Source: a virus
DNA: 28,006 bases
Reading direction: 5' to 3' (one strand)
Virus record (IMG/VR): IMGVR_UViG_3300035663_000079
Span: 1-28,006 of that record
The notes beneath the pieces are model-generated. The model had not been told where the DNA came from and made no database searches. It saw only the letters and a program-made list of their open reading frames with translations. The stretch's first letter is position 1, and every line of letters starts with the position of its first letter. The position numbers and the translations under genes were made by a program. Shown piece after piece: positions 11,655 to 19,008 of this stretch.

Positions 11655-12536
11655 GTGGCTGCATATCAAACGCAAATGTATTTATATAATCAAAGACAAT
11701 ATGTAGTTTTATTAAGTTCTGCAGGATCTATTGCAACAAGGAGATATAGTACAGTGTATGCTAAACAACTAATGTTAAATCGTGGTGTTGATAATGTGCT
11801 TGAATTTGCATTTATTAATCAAGACCAAAAACCAATCAATTTGGCAGGAAAGTATTTGTATTTTCGTGTTCTAAACAATAATGGCACTGAGCTATTATTA
11901 ACCAAACAATTAACTCCTAACTTGCCCGTTACAGGTATTTTTAATTTAGAATTATCAATATCTGAAGTAAATCAAGTACCCCCACAATATTGCTACTATA
12001 CGATTGAATTAACCAATACACCGTGGGTTAATACGGATACCGCAGGATCTGCAGTATTTACTAATGCAAGTGGTATTGCACGTGGAGATTTGGTTATTAC
12101 TGATAGCATATTCCCCGCTGTTCTTCCATCATTAGATGTAACTATTCCTACCCATCCTAGACCAACACAGGGTAATGCAATGCAAGGTGGCAATAGTACA
12201 CAGCCACAACCAAAGACTTATTATAGTAGTGAAATAAAGAATGAAGATGCGCAAATGCTTACCCTTCAATATCGCATTGAAGAATTTTGTGGTAACATTA
12301 CTATAGAAGGTAGCAATATTGCAGACTTTTCACGTGCTTATAGTATTGGTAACACTGTTGTTTATGGCAATGCCAATGCCTTACCTTATCCTACAGGCGT
12401 AACTCAAACAGTTGGCGAGACTATCACAGGATATCATCCATATGTTAGACTAGCGATTCAAAATTACGGTAGTGGACCACCTGAAACAAATCAGCAGTAC
12501 TTAAAAGGTGATGTTGTTAAAATTCTTGCTAGATAA
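11655..12536 (+). CDS. Virion structural protein with BppU-like N-terminal domain, 293 aa
   Basis: Starts on GTG at 11655, chosen for AAGGA nine bases upstream and the late octamer. Residues about 38-125 resemble the N-terminal Ig-like domain found on phage baseplate/fibre adaptor proteins (BppU_N type): LEFAFINQDQKPINLAGKYL, a G-x-F-x-L-E-L strand, and YCYYTIEL. A Pro/Gln/Asn-rich linker at about 160-190 leads to a second beta domain that ends in LKGDVVKILAR. Composition is Asn/Thr/Gln-rich with few charges, as expected of a tail or fibre-associated protein. The exact position in the virion is not known. Confidence 0.75.
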   Translation: MAAYQTQMYLYNQRQYVVLLSSAGSIATRRYSTVYAKQLMLNRGVDNVLEFAFINQDQKPINLAGKYLYFRVLNNNGTELLLTKQLTPNLPVTGIFNLELSISEVNQVPPQYCYYTIELTNTPWVNTDTAGSAVFTNASGIARGDLVITDSIFPAVLPSLDVTIPTHPRPTQGNAMQGGNSTQPQPKTYYSSEIKNEDAQMLTLQYRIEEFCGNITIEGSNIADFSRAYSIGNTVVYGNANALPYPTGVTQTVGETITGYHPYVRLAIQNYGSGPPETNQQYLKGDVVKILAR

Positions 12537-12575
12537 TCCTAAGTAGTTGAATACGTAAGTGTTTTGTGTCATAAT
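12536..12575 (+). promoter_or_regulatory. Sigma70 promoter with ATCCTAA element for primase-helicase
   Basis: ATCCTAA (12536-12542), four bases, TTGAAT (12547-12552), 17 bases, CATAAT (12570-12575). The -10 ends eight bases before the primase ATG, so the leader would be only about one or two bases long. Confidence 0.7.
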
Positions 12576-12583
12576 TGTGGCGC

Positions 12584-13564
12584 ATGAATACGATCATTAA
12601 TCAGACCTTACAATTTTGGTCACAACGTAAGACCAAGCGTACATCAGGTGGATGGGTATCTGCCAATGCGGTATGCTGTCATCATCGTGGTCATCGACCT
12701 GATACAAGGATGCGTGGAGGTTTAATTCATACTGAAGAAAAGTTAACCTATTCATGCTTTAATTGTAATTTCAAATGTGGCTATGCAGCAGGTAAATTAT
12801 TTTCCTCGCATTTTAAATTATTCTTATCATGGATTGGCATGGGCGATGATGAGATACAGCATCTTGCCATAGAAGCGATGAAATTGCGTGATACAACGCA
12901 ACTTATTCAAAAACGTGAAATACGTGAGATTGTATTTAAAGATATACCTTTACCCAAAGATGCTATTCCTATAGATCCAACGATAGGTACACATCAACCA
13001 TATGTAGATTTTTTGAACAACCGTGGGTTTACACCACAAGACTATGATTTTTATATTACCCCACATGCAGAAGGTAGGGATCGTGATAGAGTAATTATAC
13101 CGTATTATCTTAATAATAGAATGGTGGGGTATACTAGTAGATATTACGATAATCGTAAACCTAAGTATATTTCTGAGCAGCAATCAGGATATGTGTTTAA
13201 TATGGACGCACAACATCCAACGTGGCAAGTATGTATTCTAGTAGAAGGGCAATTTGACGCTTTAGCTATTGGTGGATGTGCTATAATGTCCAATCAAGTA
13301 TCCGAAAAACAATCATGGTTACTTGCAAAGTTGGAACGAAGAATAATTTTTGTGCCTGATCGAGATGAAGCAGGTATGAGTGGTATTGATTCAGCATTAA
13401 AACTTGGTTATTCAGTTAGTATTCCTCCTTATTGGGATAAGACTGTTAAAGATGTAAATGATGCTGTTATTAAATATGGTCGTTTTCCAACATTATTAAG
13501 TATTATTCAACATGCAACAACAAGTGCCGCAAAGATAAAAATTTATAAAGATAAAATACTATAA
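12584..13564 (+). CDS. 61: DNA primase, T4 gp61 type
   Basis: A 326-residue DnaG-like primase, close to T4 gp61 (about 340). The N-terminal zinc-binding region has CCHH at 31-34 and CFNC at 58-61 with a further Cys at 65. The Toprim core has VEGQFDA near 220-226 and PDRDEAG near 258-264, which supply the conserved Glu and the Asp-x-Asp metal site. It makes RNA primers for lagging-strand synthesis in complex with the helicase encoded next. ATG 12584 was preferred to the in-frame TTG at 12575, which lies within the -10 box. No Shine-Dalgarno is seen. The stop overlaps the helicase start (TAATG). Confidence 0.95.
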   Translation: MNTIINQTLQFWSQRKTKRTSGGWVSANAVCCHHRGHRPDTRMRGGLIHTEEKLTYSCFNCNFKCGYAAGKLFSSHFKLFLSWIGMGDDEIQHLAIEAMKLRDTTQLIQKREIREIVFKDIPLPKDAIPIDPTIGTHQPYVDFLNNRGFTPQDYDFYITPHAEGRDRDRVIIPYYLNNRMVGYTSRYYDNRKPKYISEQQSGYVFNMDAQHPTWQVCILVEGQFDALAIGGCAIMSNQVSEKQSWLLAKLERRIIFVPDRDEAGMSGIDSALKLGYSVSIPPYWDKTVKDVNDAVIKYGRFPTLLSIIQHATTSAAKIKIYKDKIL

Positions 13565-14949
13565 TGGAATATACAACAGACGTACAGAAATTCTTCCTAT
13601 CAATGATGATCACTGAGCCTAACTTATTTGTTCGTGTTCAGAATATATTGAATCCTGAAAACTTTGACCGTAAATTAAAAGACACGGTAAAGTTTATGAT
13701 TGATTTTTCAAATAAGTATCATGTCATACCTGATGTAGAAAAGATTAAATTAACAACGTCCGTTGAGTTAACACGTATTGCAGACTTGCGTGAACAAGAT
13801 ACAGAATGGTTTTTTGATGAGTTTGAAAAGTTCACACGTAAACAAGAACTAGAACGTGCTATTTTAAAGAGCGCAGAGTTACTTGAAAAGGGTAACTATG
13901 ATCCTGTTGAGAAAATTATTAAAGATGCAGTACAGATTAGTTTAACTAAAGACTTAGGTACAGATTATTTTGATGACCCAAAAGGACGTTTATTAGCGAT
14001 TAAACAAAACAATGGACAGATGAGTACGGGATGGCCTGTGCTTGATAATAAGCTATATGGTGGGTTTAATCGTGGTGAATTACAGTTATTTTTGGGTGGA
14101 AGTGGTTCAGGTAAATCATTATTCATGCAAAATTTAGCAGTTAATTGGGTACGTGAAGGTTTAAATGGTGTATATATAACCTTAGAACTTAGTGAAAACC
14201 TATGTTCATGGCGTATAGATAGTATGATGACTGACATTGCTACCAAGGAAATATTTAAAAATATTGACGATGTAGAGTTAAAGATTAAGATGGCACAGAA
14301 AAAGTCAGGTCGCTTGTTTGTCAAATACTTACCTGCACAAAGTAATATTAATGATATTAGATCATATTGTAGAGAGTTACAGGTACAAACTGAAAAGAAA
14401 CTAGACTTTATGTGTATTGATTATATGGATTTATTAATGCCTGTATCTGTTAAAATCAGTGCAAGTGATTTGTTTACAAAGGATAAATTTGTATCTGAAG
14501 AATTGCGTAATTTTGCTAAAGAATTAAATGTATTATTTGTAACAGCTAGTCAATTAAACCGTAGTGCTGTTGAAGAAGTTGAGTTTGATCATAGTCATAT
14601 CAGTGGTGGTATTAGTAAAATTAACACTGCTGACAATGTTTTTGGTATTTTTACTAGTAGAAACATGCGTGAGCGTGGTCAATATCAAGTACAATTAATG
14701 AAAACACGTAGTAGTAGTGGGGTTGGACAAAAAGTGAACCTAAGATTTAATGTTGATACGTTGAGAATTTATGATGATGAATCAGACAATGATGTTCAAC
14801 AAACTACAACATCCAATATTTTAGATCAAATTAAGGTAGGTAGTAACGTTATTGAGAGCAAAGTTGAAGAATCTGTAAAAGTACCTACGGCAAGTATGAG
14901 TACCAATCTAAAGGCTAAGCTAGCGCAAATAAAGGGTATTTCTTCATGA
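13564..14949 (+). CDS. 41: Replicative DNA helicase, T4 gp41/DnaB type
   Basis: A 461-residue DnaB-family helicase, near the length of T4 gp41. The N-terminal helical domain spans about 150 residues. The RecA-like core has a Walker A GGSGSGKS at about 178-185, the catalytic Glu in ITLELSE, Walker B FMCIDYMDLL, the TASQLNR motif and a C-terminal arginine region (MKTRSSSGVGQ). It forms a hexamer that unwinds DNA 5' to 3' on the lagging strand and works with gp61 as the primosome. It is translationally coupled to the primase. The last 50 residues are Ser/Thr/Val-rich and probably flexible. Confidence 0.96.
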   Translation: MEYTTDVQKFFLSMMITEPNLFVRVQNILNPENFDRKLKDTVKFMIDFSNKYHVIPDVEKIKLTTSVELTRIADLREQDTEWFFDEFEKFTRKQELERAILKSAELLEKGNYDPVEKIIKDAVQISLTKDLGTDYFDDPKGRLLAIKQNNGQMSTGWPVLDNKLYGGFNRGELQLFLGGSGSGKSLFMQNLAVNWVREGLNGVYITLELSENLCSWRIDSMMTDIATKEIFKNIDDVELKIKMAQKKSGRLFVKYLPAQSNINDIRSYCRELQVQTEKKLDFMCIDYMDLLMPVSVKISASDLFTKDKFVSEELRNFAKELNVLFVTASQLNRSAVEEVEFDHSHISGGISKINTADNVFGIFTSRNMRERGQYQVQLMKTRSSSGVGQKVNLRFNVDTLRIYDDESDNDVQQTTTSNILDQIKVGSNVIESKVEESVKVPTASMSTNLKAKLAQIKGISS

Positions 14950-14964
14950 TACTGTAATATTTTA

Positions 14965-14972
14965 GATAAATA
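14965..14972 (+). promoter_or_regulatory. Late promoter octamer GATAAATA near an ATG
   Basis: GATAAATA followed by seven bases and the ATG at 14980. The predicted start site falls one or two bases before the ATG, with no room for a Shine-Dalgarno. Confidence 0.55.
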
Positions 14973-14979
14973 CTACATC

Positions 14980-15225
14980 ATGGAAAAAAAGACTCGCAGT
15001 TTATTAGAAGAATTAGAAGCGTTAAGTCGCACACGTGATACTAAGCACATTATTGAAAGTCGTGCCAACAGTATTATTACAAGTGCTATACATTTATTAG
15101 AAGTGATTGAACGCAATTACACTCCTGAACAAGCTGAAATATTAGAGCGTAAATTGCTTGTTGCCATTAAAAATCGTGATAGCGATAAATTTGCAAAGAG
15201 TTTAAAGAAGAATTCTGATGAATAA
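14980..15225 (+). CDS. Conserved small helical protein, 81 aa
   Basis: An all-helical charged protein (RSLLEELEALSRTRDTKHII, then SRANSIITSAIHLLEVI). The pattern of Leu/Ile heptads suggests a coiled coil or helical bundle. I recall a similar short protein in other T4-like phages but with no function. The late octamer upstream makes it a late gene, perhaps a head or tail accessory. It overlaps the next gene by eight bases. Confidence 0.72.
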   Translation: MEKKTRSLLEELEALSRTRDTKHIIESRANSIITSAIHLLEVIERNYTPEQAEILERKLLVAIKNRDSDKFAKSLKKNSDE

Positions 15226-16153
15226 TTTTGTACTAGAAGATTTGGATCAAGTTTTTAGTGCAATTAGACAACAACTTGATCGCAGAGATCCGTCTAAAAT
15301 TCAAACGGACAATGCAGCTATTAGTGCAAAAATCAAAGCTACACTACAAGCATATCCTACATGGGCACAACAAACACGTGAATTAGCGGGATATCAACCT
15401 CCTACTACGGTTGATCAACCAACTAGTTATCAAATGGGTGTGGGACCAAAAAAGATAGCACAAACCACTGCACAACAGCGTCAAGTCCAACAAAAAACTA
15501 AGCAGGATATGTTGCCTACACCTAATTTAAAGGCAGCACCTACATCTATAGCAGGATATGATGCTAAACGTGCTGCGGCAGCTACTAGAGCACAAGCTGA
15601 TATGAGGCGTGGTAAACCACCTGATTATACAACACCTATGCCAACCTTAGTGCGTCAACGACAAGCACGTGGTATGACTGAAGGTAAGTTTAGTGATTTA
15701 TATGCTTTATTAGAGTCTGCCATACTTGAACAACAACAAGACCCAGGTAGCTTTACTAATTACCTAAAAACCATTGTAAAATTTGATCCAAGTAAAAGTG
15801 ATCCTGTTTATAAACAACAGATTCAAATGATTGAAAAATTATACAATGAGAATAAAAAAGATGAAGCAGAAAGAGAAGCAGCACAAATATTAGAGCTAAT
15901 TTATAAGCAACAATTATTAAAAAGTAGAACAGGCTCAGCAACAAGTGATGTAGGTTCGTTTGATGACTATGATAAAACCAACGTAAATAAGTTTTTAACT
16001 AATGTACGTGCTAATTATTATAATGAAGATGAACTTACAAACATTGTTTTATATTCTTTGCTCAAGTTAAAAACAAAATATCCACAGCAGTTTAACCAAA
16101 TAACTGCGGATATTGACAGTACTTTAGCCAACTATCAAAAACAAATTACCTAA
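15218..16153 (+). CDS. Probable structural/assembly protein, 311 aa
   Basis: Three parts: a helical N-terminus (FVLEDLDQVFSAIRQQLDRR), a long low-complexity middle rich in Gln, Thr, Ala and Pro (about residues 55-145) and a helical C-terminal half that begins with MTEGKFSDLYALLESAILEQ. The low-complexity middle is probably disordered. No enzyme motif is present. Linkage to the late gene at 14980 (eight-base overlap) and the composition suggest a late virion or scaffold protein; this is inference. It is followed by a T-rich stretch without a convincing stem-loop. Confidence 0.65.
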   Translation: MNNFVLEDLDQVFSAIRQQLDRRDPSKIQTDNAAISAKIKATLQAYPTWAQQTRELAGYQPPTTVDQPTSYQMGVGPKKIAQTTAQQRQVQQKTKQDMLPTPNLKAAPTSIAGYDAKRAAAATRAQADMRRGKPPDYTTPMPTLVRQRQARGMTEGKFSDLYALLESAILEQQQDPGSFTNYLKTIVKFDPSKSDPVYKQQIQMIEKLYNENKKDEAEREAAQILELIYKQQLLKSRTGSATSDVGSFDDYDKTNVNKFLTNVRANYYNEDELTNIVLYSLLKLKTKYPQQFNQITADIDSTLANYQKQIT

Positions 16154-16175
16154 AAACCGATTTTTTTTCAACTTT

Positions 16176-16183
16176 GATAAATA
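16176..16183 (+). promoter_or_regulatory. Late promoter octamer GATAAATA
   Basis: GATAAATA 40 bases upstream of the ATG at 16224, leaving a leader with AAGGAGAT. This is a normal leadered late promoter in contrast to the abutting ones. Confidence 0.6.
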
Positions 16184-16223
16184 AATGTAGAGCTTATGGC
16201 TTTTAAAAATAAGGAGATTTAAA

Positions 16224-16622
16224 ATGGCAGGTTTTACAAGAGTTAATGGTGATTTTCTACCCGTAGCAGTATATGATGACGATACAGGTAATGCTTATAC
16301 TAATAGTGCTAACGTCAATGCAATGACAAGTGGTGTACCCGTACAGCCACAAGGTCCTGCTCTTGAGTTTTTCACAGTCACAGGTAATGGTTCACAGATT
16401 GCTGACTATGCAACAGCAGTATTTCAGTCAATCGAGCAATTAGCTACCATTCATTTGTATCAGTACACAAATGCTACAGATGACACATTAGCAATTGCTG
16501 TTTATCCTGTACGTGCATGGACAACAGCTACATTAGACACAGCTATCACCAATGGTATTCAAGCAGCTAATAGCAGCTTCACAGCAAATATCGCTGTATC
16601 AAATGGTGCAACATTTAGCTAA
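16224..16622 (+). CDS. Virion-type protein, 132 aa, strongly led
   Basis: An uncharged protein rich in Ala, Thr, Asn and Val, beginning MAGFTRVNGDFLPVAVYD. It appears to be one beta-rich domain with a helix in the middle (YATAVFQSIEQLATIHLYQY). It has a late octamer, an AAGGAG Shine-Dalgarno and its own terminator, so it is a monocistronic, probably abundant late protein. I recall T4-like relatives starting with a similar MAGFTRVNGDF segment, not assigned to a structure. A role as head decoration, tail or baseplate component fits but is not shown. Confidence 0.75.
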   Translation: MAGFTRVNGDFLPVAVYDDDTGNAYTNSANVNAMTSGVPVQPQGPALEFFTVTGNGSQIADYATAVFQSIEQLATIHLYQYTNATDDTLAIAVYPVRAWTTATLDTAITNGIQAANSSFTANIAVSNGATFS

Positions 16623-16654
16623 ACCATAATATATAATAATATATTATACATACT

Positions 16655-16680
16655 AGCCCCGATTTTTTCGGGGCTTTTTT
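16655..16680 (+). terminator. Rho-independent terminator
   Basis: AGCCCCGA and TCGGGGCT form an eight-base-pair GC-rich stem around a T5 loop, followed by a T6 tract. Directly upstream lies an AT-only inverted repeat (16627-16646, TAATATAT and ATATATTA). The two together close the 132-aa late gene. Confidence 0.93.
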
Positions 16681-16686
16681 ATTGGC

Positions 16687-16694
16687 GTTAAATA
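16687..16694 (+). promoter_or_regulatory. Variant late octamer GTTAAATA abutting the ATG
   Basis: GTTAAATA, then five bases, then the ATG at 16700. It differs from TATAAATA at two positions, but has exactly the same five-base spacing to the ATG as the octamers at 1698 and 5608. Confidence 0.4.
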
Positions 16695-16699
16695 TCCTT

Positions 16700-17131
16700 A
16701 TGAAGATAAGGTGCGTAACGCTATACGATATAACTCAAACAGGAATAAATCATCGTAGAGCAAAATTAGATAGAAAAGATGATCTTGGTATAAAAGGTAG
16801 CCAACAATCAAACTTTGAAACCATACTACAATGTATAAACATACGTGCCCAACCTGAGGAAATTTCTTCACCTATTAAAGAACACAAAAAATTATCAAAC
16901 CTTTTTGGTAACAAATATAAGAACAGTGGTATGGTACCCATGTGGTCATTTACCTTTAATGTACTACAAAATGGTGTGTTTCAAGTGGGTGAGAATGAGT
17001 TAGAAGGACTATATACTGATTGTGAAGCAGTACCTATGATTAAAGGTTTAGAAGAAATAGGTATACTTTCAGGTACATTGAACACTTCTAAAGAATATAA
17101 AAATATACACTTTGAAATAATTGATGCGTAA
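16700..17131 (+). CDS. Conserved protein of T4-like phages, 143 aa
   Basis: Begins MKIRCVTLYDITQTGINHRR and continues with a QQSNFETILQCINIRAQPE block, which I recall as conserved in T4-like cyanophages without an assigned function. The rest contains a W/F-rich segment (MVPMWSFTFNVLQNGVFQVG). ATG 16700 was chosen over the in-frame TTG at 16682 because it matches that conserved start and follows the variant octamer. The 3' end overlaps the next gene by eight bases. Confidence 0.8.
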   Translation: MKIRCVTLYDITQTGINHRRAKLDRKDDLGIKGSQQSNFETILQCINIRAQPEEISSPIKEHKKLSNLFGNKYKNSGMVPMWSFTFNVLQNGVFQVGENELEGLYTDCEAVPMIKGLEEIGILSGTLNTSKEYKNIHFEIIDA

Positions 17132-17603
17132 AATACCCTATGACAAGTTAGCAGATATTGCTGAAATCGTACTACCAAAAGTTTTAAATCGAATTATTGT
17201 TGATACGGATGGTGGCTATCTACTTTTTAATGAATACTTTATCAAAAAAAGAACTGATAATTATTACCTAATTAGGCGTGGTGATGAAAAAGAATTTGTG
17301 TTTGTTAAATTAAGACATGCAATAACTTATGCTATTTTGCATAAAAATTTTAAGATGTATGAAGCTAGTAGGGTACATGAGTTAGACAACTTACTTGATG
17401 GATTATCATTGGAACAAAAATTGTATCAAAAGTACAAGAAGAAGAAAAAGTTAGATGAATATATATTACATTGGATTAAGTTACAAAATGTGTTTGACAA
17501 ACATAGTAAATTTACAGATGAATTAGATAAATACATTATAGTTGCTAAAGACTGCCAACAAAAAGGATTTGAACATGAGATTAACAGAACTAAACGAAAG
17601 TAA
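17124..17603 (+). CDS. Hypothetical basic protein, 159 aa
   Basis: A Lys/Tyr-rich protein. The first 75 residues look like a small beta domain with an N-terminal helix (YDKLADIAEIVLPKVLNRII, then GGYLLFNEYFIKK). The second half is a charged helix with a run of Lys (QKYKKKKKLDEYILHW), probably coiled coil. The start ATG at 17124 overlaps the upstream gene. I recognise no family. A late octamer-like GATAAATA lies inside its 3' end (17526-17533) and may serve the next gene. Confidence 0.68.
   Translation: MRKIPYDKLADIAEIVLPKVLNRIIVDTDGGYLLFNEYFIKKRTDNYYLIRRGDEKEFVFVKLRHAITYAILHKNFKMYEASRVHELDNLLDGLSLEQKLYQKYKKKKKLDEYILHWIKLQNVFDKHSKFTDELDKYIIVAKDCQQKGFEHEINRTKRK
17526..17533 (+). promoter_or_regulatory. 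Possible internal late octamer GATAAATA
   Basis: GATAAATA inside the 3' part of the preceding coding region, 41 bases before the ATG at 17575, which has AAGGA upstream. Its position allows a normal leader, but it is also explained by coding sequence in AT-rich DNA. Confidence 0.3.
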
Positions 17604-18285
17604 AGCTAGCAAAGTTGCTAATCGTGCGCTTAAAGAGCACTACAACATGCAATATGATTTAGATAAGCTAGATTTTCGTACAACGAAAACAATGCTTGAC
17701 AAAGTACGTACTTTATTGCAAGGTGTTCGTTCAACAAGCAAGTTACATGAAAGTCACAAAGATAGTTCATATTTAAAACTATTGATGATGGAACAGATGT
17801 TATCTAATCATTTTTCTGACTTAAATGTTAAACCAAATATTGTTGTAGAAGATGAAACAGTTACTTCTGCAGCTAATGTTATGGCAGCAGAAAATATGAT
17901 TCAAGAGTTGCAGAAAATGGTTGAGCGTGTTAGTGATATGCGTGTAAAAGATCTTGCAGCCATTGAAGAACAAATGCGTCAAACTGAGCAAAGTGCACAA
18001 GGTGCAGATCAGTTTAGCCAAAGTGCTAGCGAAGCATTAACACAATTACAAGATGCAATTGCGCAAGCTAAGTCATCGATTGTAGGCGCACAAGATGTAT
18101 TGTTAGGACGTGCAGCATCAGCAGGGTTTGATGCAGCAGGAGCAGCAGCACCTGTTAGTGACGAACCTGCAATGGCAGCACCTGCAGCAGAATTAGGCGC
18201 AGACATGGACGCAGCAGAAGAAATTCCTGAACTTCCCGCACCTGATGAGGAAGAAGTAGGTGGAGCAGGTAGAGAGTTGCGTTAA
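17575..18285 (+). CDS. Probable prohead core/scaffold-like protein, 236 aa
   Basis: Begins MRLTELNES; L-T-E and L-N-E are sites of the form cut by the T4 prohead protease gp21 ([L/I]-x-E), as on T4 core and internal proteins. Residues 10-160 are almost entirely helical with long heptad stretches (MIQELQKMVERVSDMRVKDL). The C-terminal 60 residues are Ala/Pro/Glu-rich and acidic. An acidic coiled-coil protein with a cleavable N-terminus fits a scaffold/core role; I recall a similar family in cyanophages. That function is inference. It starts within the previous gene with AAGGA as Shine-Dalgarno. Confidence 0.7.
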   Translation: MRLTELNESKASKVANRALKEHYNMQYDLDKLDFRTTKTMLDKVRTLLQGVRSTSKLHESHKDSSYLKLLMMEQMLSNHFSDLNVKPNIVVEDETVTSAANVMAAENMIQELQKMVERVSDMRVKDLAAIEEQMRQTEQSAQGADQFSQSASEALTQLQDAIAQAKSSIVGAQDVLLGRAASAGFDAAGAAAPVSDEPAMAAPAAELGADMDAAEEIPELPAPDEEEVGGAGRELR

Positions 18286-18287
18286 TC

Positions 18288-18632
18288 GTGCGATTTCGTG
18301 AATTTGTCAAAGAAGATACTGAGCAGGATGATCCTCTACGTGTGAGGATCACCTCTATTCTTAGTCAATTACGTGCACGACAAGAAGATAGCGGTGCAAA
18401 GAAAAATTATAGCGTTGATTCAGTACTAAATATTTTGGGTAAAGATGGTATTCATATCAGTAAAGATGACCTTTATGACATAATCCAAGATGATCCTATT
18501 AAAAATATTATTTCGGACTTTGATAAAGGAGTTTCTTTTAAGGGTCTTGATAAAGGCAGTGACGCATTACCTACCGATGATAGTGCGAAAATTGTTAAAG
18601 ATAAAGCGATAAAAGCAACAAAATCAATGTAA
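18288..18632 (+). CDS. Small conserved protein with MRFREF leader, 114 aa
   Basis: Starts on GTG three bases after the previous stop; there is no ATG near, and the reading MRFREFVKED matches the short N-terminal leader common on small T4-like phage proteins. The body is helical with a winged-helix-like stretch (SVDSVLNILGKDGIHISKDD followed by LYDIIQDDP). The C-terminus is Lys/Asp-rich. It is coupled to both neighbours. The leader hints at capsid targeting (inference); no specific function is known to me. Confidence 0.7.
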   Translation: MRFREFVKEDTEQDDPLRVRITSILSQLRARQEDSGAKKNYSVDSVLNILGKDGIHISKDDLYDIIQDDPIKNIISDFDKGVSFKGLDKGSDALPTDDSAKIVKDKAIKATKSM

Positions 18633-18634
18633 GC

Positions 18635-18955
18635 ATGATTAGGTTAACTGAAGTAGCAGCAAACAAAGTTAAAACATTATTAGAAAACCGTGGGCGTGGA
18701 ATAGGAATCGCAGTCGGTGTAAAAACCACAGGCTGCAGTGGTTTAGCATATACCCTAGAATATGTTGACCAAGTTCAAATTGGTATGACTATACATGAAT
18801 CATATGGTGTACACGTTTATACAAAACCTGAGCACCATGTATATCTCAATGAATTAGAAGTAGATTATCAGAAAAAAGGATTAAACGAAGGATTTGAGTT
18901 CATCAATCCACTCGAAAAAAGTCGTTGTGGTTGTGGCGAAAGTTTTACTGTTTAG
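18635..18955 (+). CDS. A-type iron-sulfur carrier protein (IscA/ErpA/SufA family)
   Basis: At 106 residues it has the full length of the family and the three conserved cysteines: C34 in TTGCSGLAY and C98/C100 in SRCGCGESF. These bind the Fe-S cluster or iron. The family receives clusters from scaffold proteins and passes them to target enzymes in the cytoplasm. Such genes occur in several aquatic T4-like phages as auxiliary metabolic genes. It is the last gene of a coupled run and is followed by a separate promoter. Which subtype (IscA, SufA or ErpA) it most resembles cannot be told by eye. Confidence 0.95.
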   Translation: MIRLTEVAANKVKTLLENRGRGIGIAVGVKTTGCSGLAYTLEYVDQVQIGMTIHESYGVHVYTKPEHHVYLNELEVDYQKKGLNEGFEFINPLEKSRCGCGESFTV

Positions 18956-18958
18956 TTT

Positions 18959-18998
18959 ATCCTAATTGGTTGACATTCTTAATAAATTATTATAAAAT
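18959..18998 (+). promoter_or_regulatory. Consensus sigma70 promoter with ATCCTAA element
   Basis: ATCCTAA (18959-18965), four bases, TTGACA (18970-18975), 17 bases, TAAAAT (18993-18998). The nuclease ATG is ten bases downstream of the -10, so the leader is only about four bases long. Confidence 0.8.
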
Positions 18999-19008
18999 CT
19001 AAAACATA

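Noticed and set aside
13965-14324. 119-codon minus-strand frame inside the helicase gene
   Set aside because: It lies fully inside the strongly supported gp41-type gene and has no protein-like features or start signal.
16627-16646. AT-only inverted repeat as an operator or origin
   Set aside because: It lies in a short gap next to a strong terminator and is explained by AT-rich composition. No further repeats or iteron pattern were seen.
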